Assembly: GCA_017302835.1 (NCBI GenBank)
Contig: JAFLCC010000001.1
Span: 310,001 to 374,000 of the forward strand
Length of the DNA: 64,000 bases
Origin: Deltaproteobacteria bacterium
GTDB lineage: Bacteria; Bdellovibrionota; Bdellovibrionia; Bdellovibrionales; Bdellovibrionaceae
Direction of reading: 5' to 3'
Position numbers and translations under genes: made by a program. Shown here piece after piece: positions 44,539 to 54,453 of the stretch. The notes under the pieces are model-generated. The model saw only the letters and a list, made by a program, of their open reading frames with translations, ran no database searches and was not told the origin of the DNA. Every line of letters starts with the position of its first letter. Positions within the stretch are counted from its first letter, which is position 1.

Positions 44539-45912
44539 ATGAATCAAAAAGTATTTGTCAATAGAACATTAAATCTTAAAAAAATAAAGTATATCGGCCT
44601 GGATATGGATCATACTCTTGTCAGGTATCACAGCCAAGCATTTGAAAGCCTCTCCTATTCTACAATTGTAAAAAAACTTATAAGTAAAAAAAATTATCCT
44701 TCCACATTAACAAAATTAAATTTTGATTATAATTTTGCGATCCGGGGACTAGTTATTGATAGAAAAAAAGGAAATCTTCTTAAGCTGAACCGCTATACAG
44801 CAATTAGAGCTTCCTATCATGGTTTAAAACCTCTGGATTTTAAAACCCATCAAAAACTTTATCGAAGTACTTATATTGATTTGGGTGATTCAGATTTTAT
44901 GGCTATAGATACCTTTTTTTCAATCTCCTTGGCTGTTCTGTATGCACAAATTGTAGATCTAAAAGATTCAGATTCTTCGAATCTCTATCCTGAATACGCC
45001 CAAATTGCTGATGATATTTTATATGCATTGGATGAGGCCCATCGAGATGGAAGCTTGAAAAATGAAGTCAAAGATAACTTGGGAAAATATATTATAAAAG
45101 ATCCAAAAGTGGTTGAGGGTCTTGAAAAATATAAAAAACATGGAAAAAAAATATTTGTTCTGACTAATTCTGATTACCATTACACGAAGTTATTAATGGA
45201 TTATGCAGTGACTCCGTTTCTAAAAGAGCATAAATCATGGAGTGATTTATTTGAACTAGTGATAACTTTTGCACAAAAGCCCAAGTTTTTTTATGAAAAA
45301 CGAAGCTTTTTAAAAGTGAATCCCGTTGATGGAAGCATGAGCAATTATGATTACCCTTTAGTACATGGAGTTTATCAGGGTGGAAATGCTTTTCAGTTTA
45401 CCGATGATTTACAACTTGATGGCGATGAAATACTTTATATAGGGGATCATATATATGGTGATATTCTTCGGTTAAAAAAAGACTGCAATTGGCGTACGGC
45501 AATGGTTCTAGAAGAATTAGAACAAGAAGTTATAAATAATGAGAAAGCTGAACCGCTGGTAAAAGAAATTGAAAAACTAATGAAATTTAAAGAGCCTCTT
45601 GAAGATAAGTACACTGAATTGATGACAGAAAAAAGTGAAAATAAGTCCATCAAGGATGAAGAAATCAATGAACTTCAGGAAAAAATATCAATTGTAGATA
45701 CACAAATAAGTCAGCTGATAAAAAAACAACAGGTAATATATAATCTTCAGTGGGGACAACTTATGCGATCTGGCAATGAAGAAAGCTATTTGGCCTATCA
45801 AGTAGAAAGATATGCCTGTGTTTATATGTCTAAATTGTCTGACCTGGTCACCTTGTCACCTCGGACTTATTACAGAGCCCCTAGACGGCCCCTTTCTCAC
45901 GAAACAGTATAA
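44539..45912 (+). CDS. HAD-IG family 5'-nucleotidase
   Basis: 457 residues. HAD-superfamily purine 5'-nucleotidase of the cytosolic NT5C2-like type. Catalytic DMDHTLVRY (DxDxT, near residue 22), a Ser/Thr motif FVLTNSDYHYTKLL and acidic motif LYIGDHIYGDILRLKKD are present in order. A C-terminal coiled-coil-like stretch (EKLMKFKEPLEDKY...) and a basic end follow. It dephosphorylates IMP/GMP-type nucleotides, which may matter in a predator living on host nucleotides, though that is inference. Confidence 0.88.
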   Translation: MNQKVFVNRTLNLKKIKYIGLDMDHTLVRYHSQAFESLSYSTIVKKLISKKNYPSTLTKLNFDYNFAIRGLVIDRKKGNLLKLNRYTAIRASYHGLKPLDFKTHQKLYRSTYIDLGDSDFMAIDTFFSISLAVLYAQIVDLKDSDSSNLYPEYAQIADDILYALDEAHRDGSLKNEVKDNLGKYIIKDPKVVEGLEKYKKHGKKIFVLTNSDYHYTKLLMDYAVTPFLKEHKSWSDLFELVITFAQKPKFFYEKRSFLKVNPVDGSMSNYDYPLVHGVYQGGNAFQFTDDLQLDGDEILYIGDHIYGDILRLKKDCNWRTAMVLEELEQEVINNEKAEPLVKEIEKLMKFKEPLEDKYTELMTEKSENKSIKDEEINELQEKISIVDTQISQLIKKQQVIYNLQWGQLMRSGNEESYLAYQVERYACVYMSKLSDLVTLSPRTYYRAPRRPLSHETV

Positions 45913-45927
45913 GAAAGTTTCCTATGC

Positions 45928-45944
45928 CTCAACTCTACGTTGAG
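45928..45944. terminator. Small hairpin between convergent genes
   Basis: CTCAAC (45928-45933) and GTTGAG (45939-45944) form a six-pair stem around a five-base loop. It is placed between the stop of the 5'-nucleotidase gene and the end of the pantothenate operon, where a shared terminator is expected. No T run follows, so only a tentative call. Confidence 0.3.
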
Positions 45945-45947
45945 AAA

Positions 45948-46688
45948 TTAAGGTGCTAGCTCGCAAATCGGTTTGGCAAATAAAATCTTTTTAATGTTTT
46001 TCTCTATATTTGGGACTTGTATCTTTAAATAGACTTGAAACTTTTTACTTTTTTTAGATTGAGGACAACTAGGTAAAGGTAAATTCACGAATTTATCTGG
46101 GGAATTTTTCTTTGACTGATTAAGGTTCATTTGAAGATCTTTTAGAAAATAAAACCAGCATTTTTTTGCTGATTTATCATTATCAAAATCACAAGGAACT
46201 TTGTATCTTTGAAAATACTCCAGAGCATATTTTTTATTACCGACCGTAACAAGCTCGAAAAGAAGATCATTATTTCTAACCCCAGAGAATACCTTAACAT
46301 ATTTCTCAGAATCATAAATTTCAAATTTGGTTCTTGAGCTCAATTCATCGGCATCCTTCAAAAACAAGAAGTGGGCTTTGACTCCCCAAAGAATGGCTCC
46401 TTGAGATTCGACTTTTTTAAAACCTTCTAGTTTAAGATCATCACAGGTACGTAGTTTTTTATTAGAGTCTAGATCTTTGATATTTTTAAAATAAATGGAA
46501 TTTCCTACAAATCCGGGATCCAGTTTTTCAACAATGGTCAGAGAGTGAAAGGCTTTACAAATTAATTTTACCTTTTCGCCTTCAACAAGATCGCTATCTT
46601 GTAAGAATTCAGTTTTTGTTACCACTGGGGTTTCAAATTGAGCCAGGGCCAATCGGAATGACAAAAGTAAATATAAGATAATTTTCAT
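45948..46688 (-). CDS. Exported hypothetical protein at end of pantothenate operon
   Basis: 246 residues. Signal peptide ends ALAQ. The mature part has Cys residues (VKLICKAFHS, LRTCDDLKL, KVPCDFDND, KKCWFYF, LPSCPQS, AKPICELA) that could form several disulfides, and no known domain. It begins two bases after the panD stop, so it is co-transcribed with the CoA genes, although its export makes a direct role in CoA synthesis unlikely. Confidence 0.65.
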   Translation of the reverse strand: MKIILYLLLSFRLALAQFETPVVTKTEFLQDSDLVEGEKVKLICKAFHSLTIVEKLDPGFVGNSIYFKNIKDLDSNKKLRTCDDLKLEGFKKVESQGAILWGVKAHFLFLKDADELSSRTKFEIYDSEKYVKVFSGVRNNDLLFELVTVGNKKYALEYFQRYKVPCDFDNDKSAKKCWFYFLKDLQMNLNQSKKNSPDKFVNLPLPSCPQSKKSKKFQVYLKIQVPNIEKNIKKILFAKPICELAP

Positions 46689-46690
46689 AA

Positions 46691-47071
46691 TTAATACTTG
46701 CTTTTAAGATTCGCTTTTTCAACTCTTTTTTCTTTGATCTGATTCTTATCATCGACGAAAACAACCTGAGGTTTGTAGGTCAGGGCTTCCTTTTCGCTCA
46801 TTTGACAATAAGCTACAATAATTACAAGATCTCCCTTTTGAACTTTTCTTGCCGCAGCACCATTCAAACAAATTTGTCCTTTTTTACCCTTGATGACGTA
46901 GGTAGAAAATCTTTCACCGTTATTGCAATTTAAAATGTCCACTTTCTCGTGAATTAAAAAATGTGCCGCTTTAATCAATGACGGATCAATAGAAATTGAA
47001 CCTTCATAGCTTAAATCGGCCTCTGTAACTGTCGCACGATGAATTTTGCTTTTTAAAATATTTAATTCCAT
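46691..47071 (-). CDS. panD: Aspartate 1-decarboxylase PanD
   Basis: 126 residues, normal length. Makes beta-alanine from aspartate using a pyruvoyl group formed by self-cleavage between Gly24 and Ser25 (SYEGSISID). Tyr58-region and the C-terminal NLKSKY tail complete the fold. It follows coaX after 7 bases. Together with PanB and PanC this supplies pantothenate. Confidence 0.96.
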   Translation of the reverse strand: MELNILKSKIHRATVTEADLSYEGSISIDPSLIKAAHFLIHEKVDILNCNNGERFSTYVIKGKKGQICLNGAAARKVQKGDLVIIVAYCQMSEKEALTYKPQVVFVDDKNQIKEKRVEKANLKSKY

Positions 47072-47078
47072 ATAATTC

Positions 47079-47849
47079 CTATTTATTTAGTTGTAATGAA
47101 ATCAGCAGACCTTTTAAAACCAGATCTGGAATGATATAATCATAAATTTTTTCTTTTTCAAACAAATGAGAAAATCCACCTGTCCCTATTACAAGGGTTT
47201 CTTCGTTATTAAAACATTCCTGTTTTAACTTGAAAATAATTTCTTTCATTTGGCCAAGATGACCAAAATAAAGTCCCGATTGAATGCTTTCAACAGTTGA
47301 TTTTCCCAGCACTTCGGATAAAGAAATGATTTCAACGGAGGGAAGTTTGGCCGTTTTACTTTCAAGGGCCTCCATAGAGATTCTTAAGCCAGGAACAATA
47401 GATCCACCCAGATATTCTTTGTCTTTGGTCACAGCGCAAAAGGTAGTTGCCGTACCTAAATCCACGATAATCAGGTTTTTATGGGGATAAAGAAATGTAG
47501 AGGCAATAGAGTTCGAAATCCTATCCGCACCAACTTCTAAGGGATTTCGATATTTAATTTTTAATCCAGTTTTAACGCCCGCCTGTAACACAAATGGATT
47601 TATGTTGAAATATTTCTTACAGGCGCCTTTTAAAGAATATAATACATCAGGAACAACTGTACAAATAGTTATATCTGAAATGGTTTCAGGTAAATAGCCA
47701 TTTTCACGAATGGCCGTTCGAAGAAATATTCCAATCTCATCAGAGGAAGAACTGCCCTTTGAGTTTTTTCTAAAAGAAATAACCATTTTATCATTGTCAA
47801 ATAAGCCACCAAAAATTTGTGAATTGCCAACATCAAGGGCTAAAATCAT
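47079..47849 (-). CDS. coaX: Type III pantothenate kinase CoaX
   Basis: 256 residues. Phosphorylates pantothenate, the first step of CoA synthesis. [14 protein letters not shown] is the N-terminal ATP-binding motif, followed by [12 protein letters not shown] and [16 protein letters not shown], all diagnostic of type III enzymes. Its ATG overlaps the coaBC stop by 4 bases. No coaA-type kinase is seen. Confidence 0.95.
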   Translation of the reverse strand: MILALDVGNSQIFGGLFDNDKMVISFRKNSKGSSSSDEIGIFLRTAIRENGYLPETISDITICTVVPDVLYSLKGACKKYFNINPFVLQAGVKTGLKIKYRNPLEVGADRISNSIASTFLYPHKNLIIVDLGTATTFCAVTKDKEYLGGSIVPGLRISMEALESKTAKLPSVEIISLSEVLGKSTVESIQSGLYFGHLGQMKEIIFKLKQECFNNEETLVIGTGGFSHLFEKEKIYDYIIPDLVLKGLLISLQLNK

Positions 47850-49156
47850 AATGGTTCTCCAAATAAAATATTATTTACGACTAAGGTATTCAAGTTGGCG
47901 ATCCCTGCACAAGGAATAGAATCACCTGTTTTTTTGTCCCACAAAGAAAAGGCATGCTTTGTTTTATCTGTTGAAATCTCATGTAAATCATTATGAATGA
48001 CATAATCAACGTTCTTATCTGAAAGCAACTTTTTGACTGCGGCGTCTTTAACATTTTTTAATTTTGAATCGGTTAATTTAAATCCAATTATTTTAACCTT
48101 CTTATTGGAGCTGTATGTTTTTAATTTAGAGATAATTTTAAAATTTGGTTCCAGAACAAGACTAATTTCTTCATTAGACTCTATTTTGTTTGAACCCTTT
48201 ATTGTAGGAAAAGGTAATGGTTTTGATTTCGATTTGTTTCTAGACATGGATCTAATTTCTTTCACAGAGAAGTCGCTGACTGCGGCTGCGTGAAAAACAA
48301 AGTCATACTTTGAATTTTTAAGCTCAAATTTCAACGAAGAATTTAAATCGCGGAAGCTAGAAAATTTTTTTAAACTGATTTCGGAACAGATTTTTTCTTG
48401 AACCCTTTCACTTAAAAGCAAGGTTACCTGAAAACCCAGTTCCGTAAAAAACTCGGCCATTTTAATGGAAGTCGATCCCGTGCTTGCATTTGTAATAAAG
48501 CGAACAGAGTCGATTTTTTCCTGTGTTCCTCCACCCGTGATTAAAATTCTATTTTTGAAAATGCTCTTAGTGCCTAGAAATTTCTTTGGTCTGCTTGACC
48601 CTTTAAGGGTTTTTTTAATTTCGGTAAGAATTAATTCGGGCTCCAGAAGTTTTCCATAGCCAACCTCACCACAGGCCAAAATTCCTGATCCTGTAGAAGA
48701 GATAGTGATTCCCATAGCAGCTAAGTTTTGCATGGATTTTTGAGTCACCGGATGATGGTACATTGATGAATTCATTGCAGGAAATAAAATAAAAGGTTTT
48801 TTGAAATCATGGGCCAAAAATAAGGTACTTGCTAAATCGTCTGCAATTCCAGCAGAGATTTTATTAATAAAGTTGGCGGTTGCAGGTGCTACAACGACAA
48901 TATCGGCATCACGGATTAATTTTATGTGACCCATGATTTGCCCCTCTTCGAACACGGAAGTATGAACACGAATACCCGTAAGGCCCTCTAAAGTTGCCGT
49001 TCCAATAAATTGAGAAGCTGATGGAGTCATTACGCATTGAACTTGGTGACCCTCTTGAGCCAACTTAGAAACGACATTCACGGCTTTATAACAGGCTATA
49101 GATCCCGTAAAGATAAACAATATATGATTTGAAGTTTTTAAATCAGATTTCAACAT
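47846..49156 (-). CDS. coaBC: Bifunctional phosphopantothenoylcysteine synthetase/decarboxylase CoaBC
   Basis: 436 residues. The N-terminal half is the flavin-dependent decarboxylase ([46 protein letters not shown]); the C-terminal half is the synthetase ([20 protein letters not shown], then IGFKLT). It makes 4'-phosphopantetheine precursors in the cytoplasm. Its start overlaps the panC end by 14 bases. An active-site Cys is seen near residue 156 ([10 protein letters not shown]). Confidence 0.95.
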   Translation of the reverse strand: MLKSDLKTSNHILFIFTGSIACYKAVNVVSKLAQEGHQVQCVMTPSASQFIGTATLEGLTGIRVHTSVFEEGQIMGHIKLIRDADIVVVAPATANFINKISAGIADDLASTLFLAHDFKKPFILFPAMNSSMYHHPVTQKSMQNLAAMGITISSTGSGILACGEVGYGKLLEPELILTEIKKTLKGSSRPKKFLGTKSIFKNRILITGGGTQEKIDSVRFITNASTGSTSIKMAEFFTELGFQVTLLLSERVQEKICSEISLKKFSSFRDLNSSLKFELKNSKYDFVFHAAAVSDFSVKEIRSMSRNKSKSKPLPFPTIKGSNKIESNEEISLVLEPNFKIISKLKTYSSNKKVKIIGFKLTDSKLKNVKDAAVKKLLSDKNVDYVIHNDLHEISTDKTKHAFSLWDKKTGDSIPCAGIANLNTLVVNNILFGEPL

Positions 49157-49901
49157 TGTCGATCAACCTCACGGCCCCAACTTGAACGGCAGCATATCTT
49201 CGATGATTAAAATCAACGATATAGTCAACTATAAGACCTTCTTTTTGAATTTTATCGGCAGCTTCTTCTGCTGTTTTTGAATTATTAATACTTTGAAATA
49301 TCACAGAGCTTTTTTCAAGTTCAATAGAGGATAATCGTTTGTTTCTTGAGCTCATTGCCAGCCCTGAGGCCTCACGAATTGTTGGACAAGAGACAATAGT
49401 TATCGGCAGAAAGAAATATTTTACCATGTCTTTAATTAAGGATAGTTGTTGGTAATCTTTTTCGCCAAAATAAGCTCGATCAGCCCTGGTGATATTAAAT
49501 AATTTGAGAACAACAGTCAGAACGCCGTTAAAGTGATGAGGCCTGTTCGCTCCACACAAGGAATAACTAAAATCATTTTCAATGACTTTCAGCCTATAAT
49601 TGTCCGCATACATTTCCTTAGTCTCAGGAAGAAACAAAACATCAATTTTTTCTTCAGTAGCAATCGTAATATCTTGTTCTAGGGTTTTAGGATAGTTTTC
49701 AAAATCTTGTAATTGATTAAATTGAGTAGGGTTAACAAAAATGCTTAAAACCGTTAGGTCATTTTCATTTTTAGATCTACGCAATAGCGAGACGTGGCCT
49801 TGGTGCAAGGCTCCCATCGTAGGAACAAAACCAATAGATTTCTCGCTTGGAATCGTTTTTCGCCAAAATTGAAAATCTTTTACTGATCTAAATACTTTCA
49901 T
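49143..49901 (-). CDS. panC: Pantothenate synthetase PanC
   Basis: 252 residues. Joins pantoate and beta-alanine with ATP. HIGH-like motif GFVPTMGALHQGHVSLLRRS, then VNPTQFN, YFGEKDYQQLSLI and SSRNKRLSS (KMSKS-like). The length is slightly short relative to the common 280, the C-terminal domain being compact. It is followed by coaBC with an overlap; panB lies 78 bases upstream. Confidence 0.95.
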   Translation of the reverse strand: MKVFRSVKDFQFWRKTIPSEKSIGFVPTMGALHQGHVSLLRRSKNENDLTVLSIFVNPTQFNQLQDFENYPKTLEQDITIATEEKIDVLFLPETKEMYADNYRLKVIENDFSYSLCGANRPHHFNGVLTVVLKLFNITRADRAYFGEKDYQQLSLIKDMVKYFFLPITIVSCPTIREASGLAMSSRNKRLSSIELEKSSVIFQSINNSKTAEEAADKIQKEGLIVDYIVDFNHRRYAAVQVGAVRLIDNVEI

Positions 49902-49979
49902 AAACTTCCATATACTTCCATAAAATAAAATTCCTTATTAGAAATAACCAAATAACTCGAACTCGCCCGTGAACTTGCG

Positions 49980-50777
49980 TTAATATTTTTCGCTATCATT
50001 TGGAAAACTAAGGTCCTTCACTGAGTTATTAAAATTATTGAAAGACTCTAAAATAAGACTCTTCCCATTCAGAAATCGTCTTAAAAATTTAGGTTTAAAG
50101 TCATCACTAAAGCCCAATAAATCTTGAAGGACCAAAACCTGTCCATCTGTGTCTTGGCCCGCACCAATTCCAATGGTGGGGATATGAAGGGACCCTGTAA
50201 TTTCCTTAGCCAGCACGCTAGGGACACATTCAAGAACTAGGGAAAAGCAACCGACATCTTCGAGCATTTTAGATTGTTCAAAAATAAGTCGATGGGACGC
50301 AGCTTCTCTTCCTTGTACTTTAAACCCGCCCATAGTGTGTACAGATTGAGGAGTTAGGCCAAGATGTCCCATGACGGGGACTCCGGATTCAACAAGATGC
50401 TTAATTAATTCCAAATTTCCCAAAGCGCCCTCTAATTTTAAAGCTTCGGCACCGGCCTTCATCAAAAGCTCTACATTATTCATATTTTCACTTAAAGATT
50501 TTCGATAGGATAAAAAGGGCAAGTCCCCAATAACAAATTTATTGGGAGCTCCGACGGAGACTGCCTTCGTATGCCATTCCATCATTTCAATAGAGGCATT
50601 GATGGTTGTTGGGTGACCGTGCATGACCATGGAAGCGGAATCGCCTACCAAAATGCAATCTATATTAGAGTCATTTACAATTTTAGCGAAGGAGTAGTCA
50701 TAACAAGTGATCATAGAAATTTTTTCGTTGGCCTTTTTTTTATCAATAAAAGTAAAAGCATTTAGTTTGTTTTTCAT
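49980..50777 (-). CDS. panB: Ketopantoate hydroxymethyltransferase PanB
   Basis: 265 residues. Transfers a formaldehyde unit to ketoisovalerate. SMITCYDYSFAKIV at the N terminus, DSASMVMHGHPTT (metal-binding Asp), EGALGNLELIKHL, MGHLGLTPQSVH and IGIGAGQDTDGQVLVLQD are canonical. Its ATG overlaps the upstream Rossmann-fold gene by 4 bases, so it is in the same operon. Confidence 0.96.
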   Translation of the reverse strand: MKNKLNAFTFIDKKKANEKISMITCYDYSFAKIVNDSNIDCILVGDSASMVMHGHPTTINASIEMMEWHTKAVSVGAPNKFVIGDLPFLSYRKSLSENMNNVELLMKAGAEALKLEGALGNLELIKHLVESGVPVMGHLGLTPQSVHTMGGFKVQGREAASHRLIFEQSKMLEDVGCFSLVLECVPSVLAKEITGSLHIPTIGIGAGQDTDGQVLVLQDLLGFSDDFKPKFLRRFLNGKSLILESFNNFNNSVKDLSFPNDSEKY

Positions 50778-51538
50778 AATTGGATTCCCTTTAGTTTCAC
50801 AAAGGCTCTATAGAGCTCTTGCGTTGGAAGTTCTTTGTTTAGTGAAGTTATATTTTTAGAAATTGTAAGAAGATCTTTTCGTTGTAAAGGTCCAGTTAAA
50901 GAATGGTCTTTAAGATTTTTAAAATTATTCAAATTGATCTGTAAATAGTGGTCTAAAGCAGAACCGGGAATGTTCCAGTTTTTAAATTTGGTATTAACCA
51001 GGGACCATAAAATTATGGGAAAGTTTCCAGCAATTACACAGTAGGCATGATAAAGGCTTTTTTCTTCTTCGGATAGGACAGAAAAAGAATTTGGCAAAAA
51101 AGGCATTAGATCAGAGAGCTTTAGCGTGTCTCCATCAGGTTTAAATTGAGAGGATGTGGTATGGGTAATTACAAAATGAATTTTATGATAATCCTCCAAA
51201 GGGTACAAAGTCTCTGAAAAACTCATTAAAGGATGGCAACCAAAAACTTGCGGGTGGCTAAGAGCACCTGAAAAATGAATCCAAATTTTATTTGGCTCGT
51301 AAAACTTCTCTACAAAAGGAATAATTGCTGAATCGGATATGGCTAGAAAAATTCTATCTGCATTTTTAATTTGAGTTTTAAATTCAGATTCACTTTGATG
51401 ATGTCTGCTGATATTTTCAAATGGCACATCGAGTAAGGATAGATAATGTGAAAAATGCCGCGCCATTTTTCCATTACCAATAATTAAGTTCTTTAAAAGG
51501 CTTGCTGATGGCAAGCGGTTACTGCTTATTTCATTCAT
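50774..51538 (-). CDS. Rossmann/DUF2520-like reductase, candidate ketopantoate reductase (PanG type)
   Basis: 254 residues from the ATG at 51538; an upstream TTG at 51601 is possible but gives a non-conserved leader. The N-terminal motif LIIGNGKMARHFSHYL is a nucleotide-binding fold; the middle FSGALSHPQVFGCHPLMSF and the helical C-terminal half (AYCVIAGNFPIILW) are the Rossmann-like plus DUF2520 arrangement. In some bacteria PanG, an enzyme of this arrangement, replaces PanE. Here it leads a pan operon that otherwise lacks the ketopantoate reductase step, so this function is a good inference but not proven. Confidence 0.65.
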   Translation of the reverse strand: MNEISSNRLPSASLLKNLIIGNGKMARHFSHYLSLLDVPFENISRHHQSESEFKTQIKNADRIFLAISDSAIIPFVEKFYEPNKIWIHFSGALSHPQVFGCHPLMSFSETLYPLEDYHKIHFVITHTTSSQFKPDGDTLKLSDLMPFLPNSFSVLSEEEKSLYHAYCVIAGNFPIILWSLVNTKFKNWNIPGSALDHYLQINLNNFKNLKDHSLTGPLQRKDLLTISKNITSLNKELPTQELYRAFVKLKGIQL

Positions 51539-51690
51539 TTTCAATGGGTACCTGTTCCTTTGATAGTTGAAATCAAGTCCTTGAGCGGAAACATAGCACA
51601 AGGAGATTGATAAAGAAAAGAAAAATCATTAGATTACTCCTAACGCGAATTATCCCCAGAACTCGCATTCCTAAGTTAATTGAGGTATTG

Positions 51691-52446
51691 ATGAAAATTT
51701 CTAGTTGGATCTATTATTCGATAGCTGGAATAGTTGTTATTTTAGGTGTTTCCGTCGCTATATTTTTTGGCGCAAAACCCAGGTCCTTGCCAAAGATTTC
51801 CTTTAGTCATTTTGAATCTCCTGAAGAATTTGGTGGTAATATTTATAAAAGATTAAGACTAGAAATAAATAGTCATCACGTTTTATTTCTAGGGGTTCAG
51901 CCTCAAGAAATGGATCACCTGTTAATTTGGAAAGGGTTTCTGGATAGTCTAGAAAATTCAAATAAATTTGAGTTGGTCATAGCCGACAAATCATTAGGTG
52001 AGATAAAAGAATTTCAAATTAACGAAACTATTTCTTTGCAAGAAAACCCTGAGGAAATTGCAGAGTATTTAAAAAAAGTAATTTCAGGTTCTAAAAAAAT
52101 CATCATTCTGGCGCCTACTTCTTATCTAAGTTATATGATTCAAAACAATTTTCAGTCGTTTCTGAGGGACGCGATATATGGAAGCTCAGAAAAAATCTTT
52201 GACGTAAGTTGGCTGACGTTTTCATTAAGTAAATTCGCCAATCAAAGGGAAGACGAAAAATCAATACCCTTTCCTTGCAATACAAGCCCACACGATTTAG
52301 ATGGCTCAAGCGAGTTAGGATGTCTGATATTAACGAAATCAAAGGTAAACTACAGAAAAAAAAGAATTTCTAATAAATATCCTGGAATGTTAGAACAAAT
52401 TGGAAGTAAAGAATATTTAGCTCTATTTGCCCCAAAAAACAAATAG
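51691..52446 (+). CDS. Membrane-anchored hypothetical protein
   Basis: 251 residues from the ATG at 51691, seven bases after GAGG; a TTG-started extension at 51607 lacks a spaced ribosome site. One N-terminal anchor (IYYSIAGIVVILGVSVAIFFG) is followed by an alpha/beta domain (NSHHVLFLGVQPQEMDHLLIW, KKIIILAPTSYLSYMI) reminiscent of periplasmic sugar-binding or hydrolase folds, without a recognisable site. It converges on the gene at 52447, stop against stop. Confidence 0.65.
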   Translation: MKISSWIYYSIAGIVVILGVSVAIFFGAKPRSLPKISFSHFESPEEFGGNIYKRLRLEINSHHVLFLGVQPQEMDHLLIWKGFLDSLENSNKFELVIADKSLGEIKEFQINETISLQENPEEIAEYLKKVISGSKKIIILAPTSYLSYMIQNNFQSFLRDAIYGSSEKIFDVSWLTFSLSKFANQREDEKSIPFPCNTSPHDLDGSSELGCLILTKSKVNYRKKRISNKYPGMLEQIGSKEYLALFAPKNK

Positions 52447-53976
52447 TTACAGATTTTTCCCCTCAAATTCACCTTGATAGCTAAATTTAGTTCGAAAGTA
52501 CCCAACGCCTTCAACGTAAGCTTTTGGTTTGTAAGCCTTAAGTACCTGGTCCCAGTTTAATTCCTGCCATCCAAAAACTTCATAGACAGAGTTTTTGACA
52601 TTTCGAGCTTGTACATATTGGAACACTTCAGAGTCTAAATTTAAGTAATCTCTTTTCTTAATTAAAGAGGGCAGGTGAAACTGAGCAAATTGAACATCTA
52701 AATTTTGTGTTGCAAAACCAGAAGCTCCTTGGGCAACGAGTTGATCCACTTTCTTTAGCTGTGTGTATCCACAGTCATAAGTTAAAAGCACTTTATCGGA
52801 GATTCTCTCATAGTTTAAGATATCTCGTATTCTTGCTTTTGAACAATACTCAAGTAGAATTTGGTTTGCTTTAAGTGAAGTGAATACATCCAGTTTGATT
52901 TTTTTATCAAGAGGAAGAATAATAATTTCTTTAAAATTACTTATTGCAATTTTTAAATTAGGAAATTTCTTAATAACCAAATTAATATTTTTATTTTCAT
53001 AAACCGTATTTAAATTTAAATTCTGCTTGAAATAAATGAGATCAAATTTTGAGTTATCGACAAAATAGTTGTAGTTATATTTATTGAATGCCTTTAAAAA
53101 GCCGAATAAAAATTTCTTGCCAAGAAAAGTGTTCGGCAAATCAGAATTTAGAGACCAAAACTGACTCAATAATTTTAAGTTGGCTGTAAATGAAGGCTCT
53201 TTGGCTCTTGCTTGATCCACAGGGTAAACAAATTTAATGAGATGGAATTTAAAATTTTCGTTTAAATCATATCTTTGCGTTATGTTCATAGTTCCTAAGG
53301 ACTCAACCCAGGAGTCAAAAACCTTTGTGTAAAGTCGATCATAAATAAAATCAGAATTGGTATCGAAAAAATGAAGGGAACTATTTATGCAAAGATCTAA
53401 AGTATTTGTGAGTTGCCAATGAGTGATGCAATTATAGTGGCTAGATTTTTGAATTTGCTTCCAAGCAATCTGAGGTTGGAAATTTTGAACTAAAGGTACA
53501 ACGGCTTTTTTTCCAAACAAAAGAAAATATTTAAAGTTAACCAATAGATTTTCTAATAATTTATTTTTTTTAATATTTGAGTTGTAATTTTGAATCCAGT
53601 TTTTAATTAAAAAAAGTTCAAAAGATTGAGAGTTTAAAAAAATATTTCTAGAAATAAAAAGATGATTATTAGTAAAGTATAAAATGTTGGTTGGATCAAG
53701 AATTTCTACAGTAAGTGCTAAATTGGTTTTTAGTTTTAAGAAGACTTCAATTTCTCTGAGTCTTTTATTAAATTCGACAACATCCTTATTGATTTTTGAA
53801 TTCCAATCCAGTTTTTGATTCTGTGTGCAGTTGGAAATCTTAAAATCTTGATAAATCACTTTTTGAACAAATGTAGATTGAATGCAGATGTTAGATTGCT
53901 GGCTGTAAGAAAAGAATAAAATTATGATTACAGCACTCAGCAAGGTGGAGAAAAGCAATGCTTTTTGTAAATTCAT
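52447..53976 (-). CDS. Large membrane-anchored hypothetical protein
   Basis: 509 residues from the ATG at 53976 (a TTG at 54015 is the alternative). One N-terminal hydrophobic anchor (LLFSTLLSAVIIILFFSYS), then a long domain rich in Asn, Lys, Phe and Tyr with extremely AT-rich codons. No known motif is seen. It probably lies on the outer face of the inner membrane. It sits 45 bases after the TfoX-like gene on the same strand. Confidence 0.6.
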   Translation of the reverse strand: MNLQKALLFSTLLSAVIIILFFSYSQQSNICIQSTFVQKVIYQDFKISNCTQNQKLDWNSKINKDVVEFNKRLREIEVFLKLKTNLALTVEILDPTNILYFTNNHLFISRNIFLNSQSFELFLIKNWIQNYNSNIKKNKLLENLLVNFKYFLLFGKKAVVPLVQNFQPQIAWKQIQKSSHYNCITHWQLTNTLDLCINSSLHFFDTNSDFIYDRLYTKVFDSWVESLGTMNITQRYDLNENFKFHLIKFVYPVDQARAKEPSFTANLKLLSQFWSLNSDLPNTFLGKKFLFGFLKAFNKYNYNYFVDNSKFDLIYFKQNLNLNTVYENKNINLVIKKFPNLKIAISNFKEIIILPLDKKIKLDVFTSLKANQILLEYCSKARIRDILNYERISDKVLLTYDCGYTQLKKVDQLVAQGASGFATQNLDVQFAQFHLPSLIKKRDYLNLDSEVFQYVQARNVKNSVYEVFGWQELNWDQVLKAYKPKAYVEGVGYFRTKFSYQGEFEGKNL

Positions 53977-54021
53977 ACAAGAGCTATGGCACAATTTTTC
54001 AATAGCCTGTATCAAAAAGTG

Positions 54022-54429
54022 TCAACCATGAATTTTTTTTACTGAGGGAAAAACGCCAATTCTATTGTCGTTTTTTTTGATGAGCTCAACAAGTAATTGA
54101 ATAGATTTCTCATAATGTTTGGATTCCATCGGCAAATAGAGCCATTTTTTTAGAACGGGATGATTTTCCGTTCCTTTCAGCGATTTTTTGAGACTCTGGT
54201 GATGACTATGATCTGTGGGAATAAGAACTCCATTCCAAATTTTATATCCGTATCGGACGCTTCGCCAGGATTCTTCGTCTCCTTCGCACAACCCACTCAC
54301 CATTTTGTAATTAAAATAAATAGCAACACTTCCGAACATTTTTTTACAAGCAAAGGTTTCTCTTTCGACAAGGGTTTCAAAAAAATGAGCTTGGGATGAT
54401 TTTGAAAGTATTTTTTCATAGTTTGGCAT
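54022..54429 (-). CDS. TfoX N-terminal domain-like protein
   Basis: 135 residues. CKKMFGSVAIYFNYKMVSGLC resembles the TfoX/Sxy N-terminal domain (KxMFGx...Y...KMF). Full TfoX proteins regulate competence, but stand-alone N-terminal domains are common and of unknown role. Other sequence gives no further clue. It is upstream of the large anchored protein on the same strand. Confidence 0.65.
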   Translation of the reverse strand: MPNYEKILSKSSQAHFFETLVERETFACKKMFGSVAIYFNYKMVSGLCEGDEESWRSVRYGYKIWNGVLIPTDHSHHQSLKKSLKGTENHPVLKKWLYLPMESKHYEKSIQLLVELIKKNDNRIGVFPSVKKIHG

Positions 54430-54453
54430 AGAATAAAATTACCTTTGACCTAT

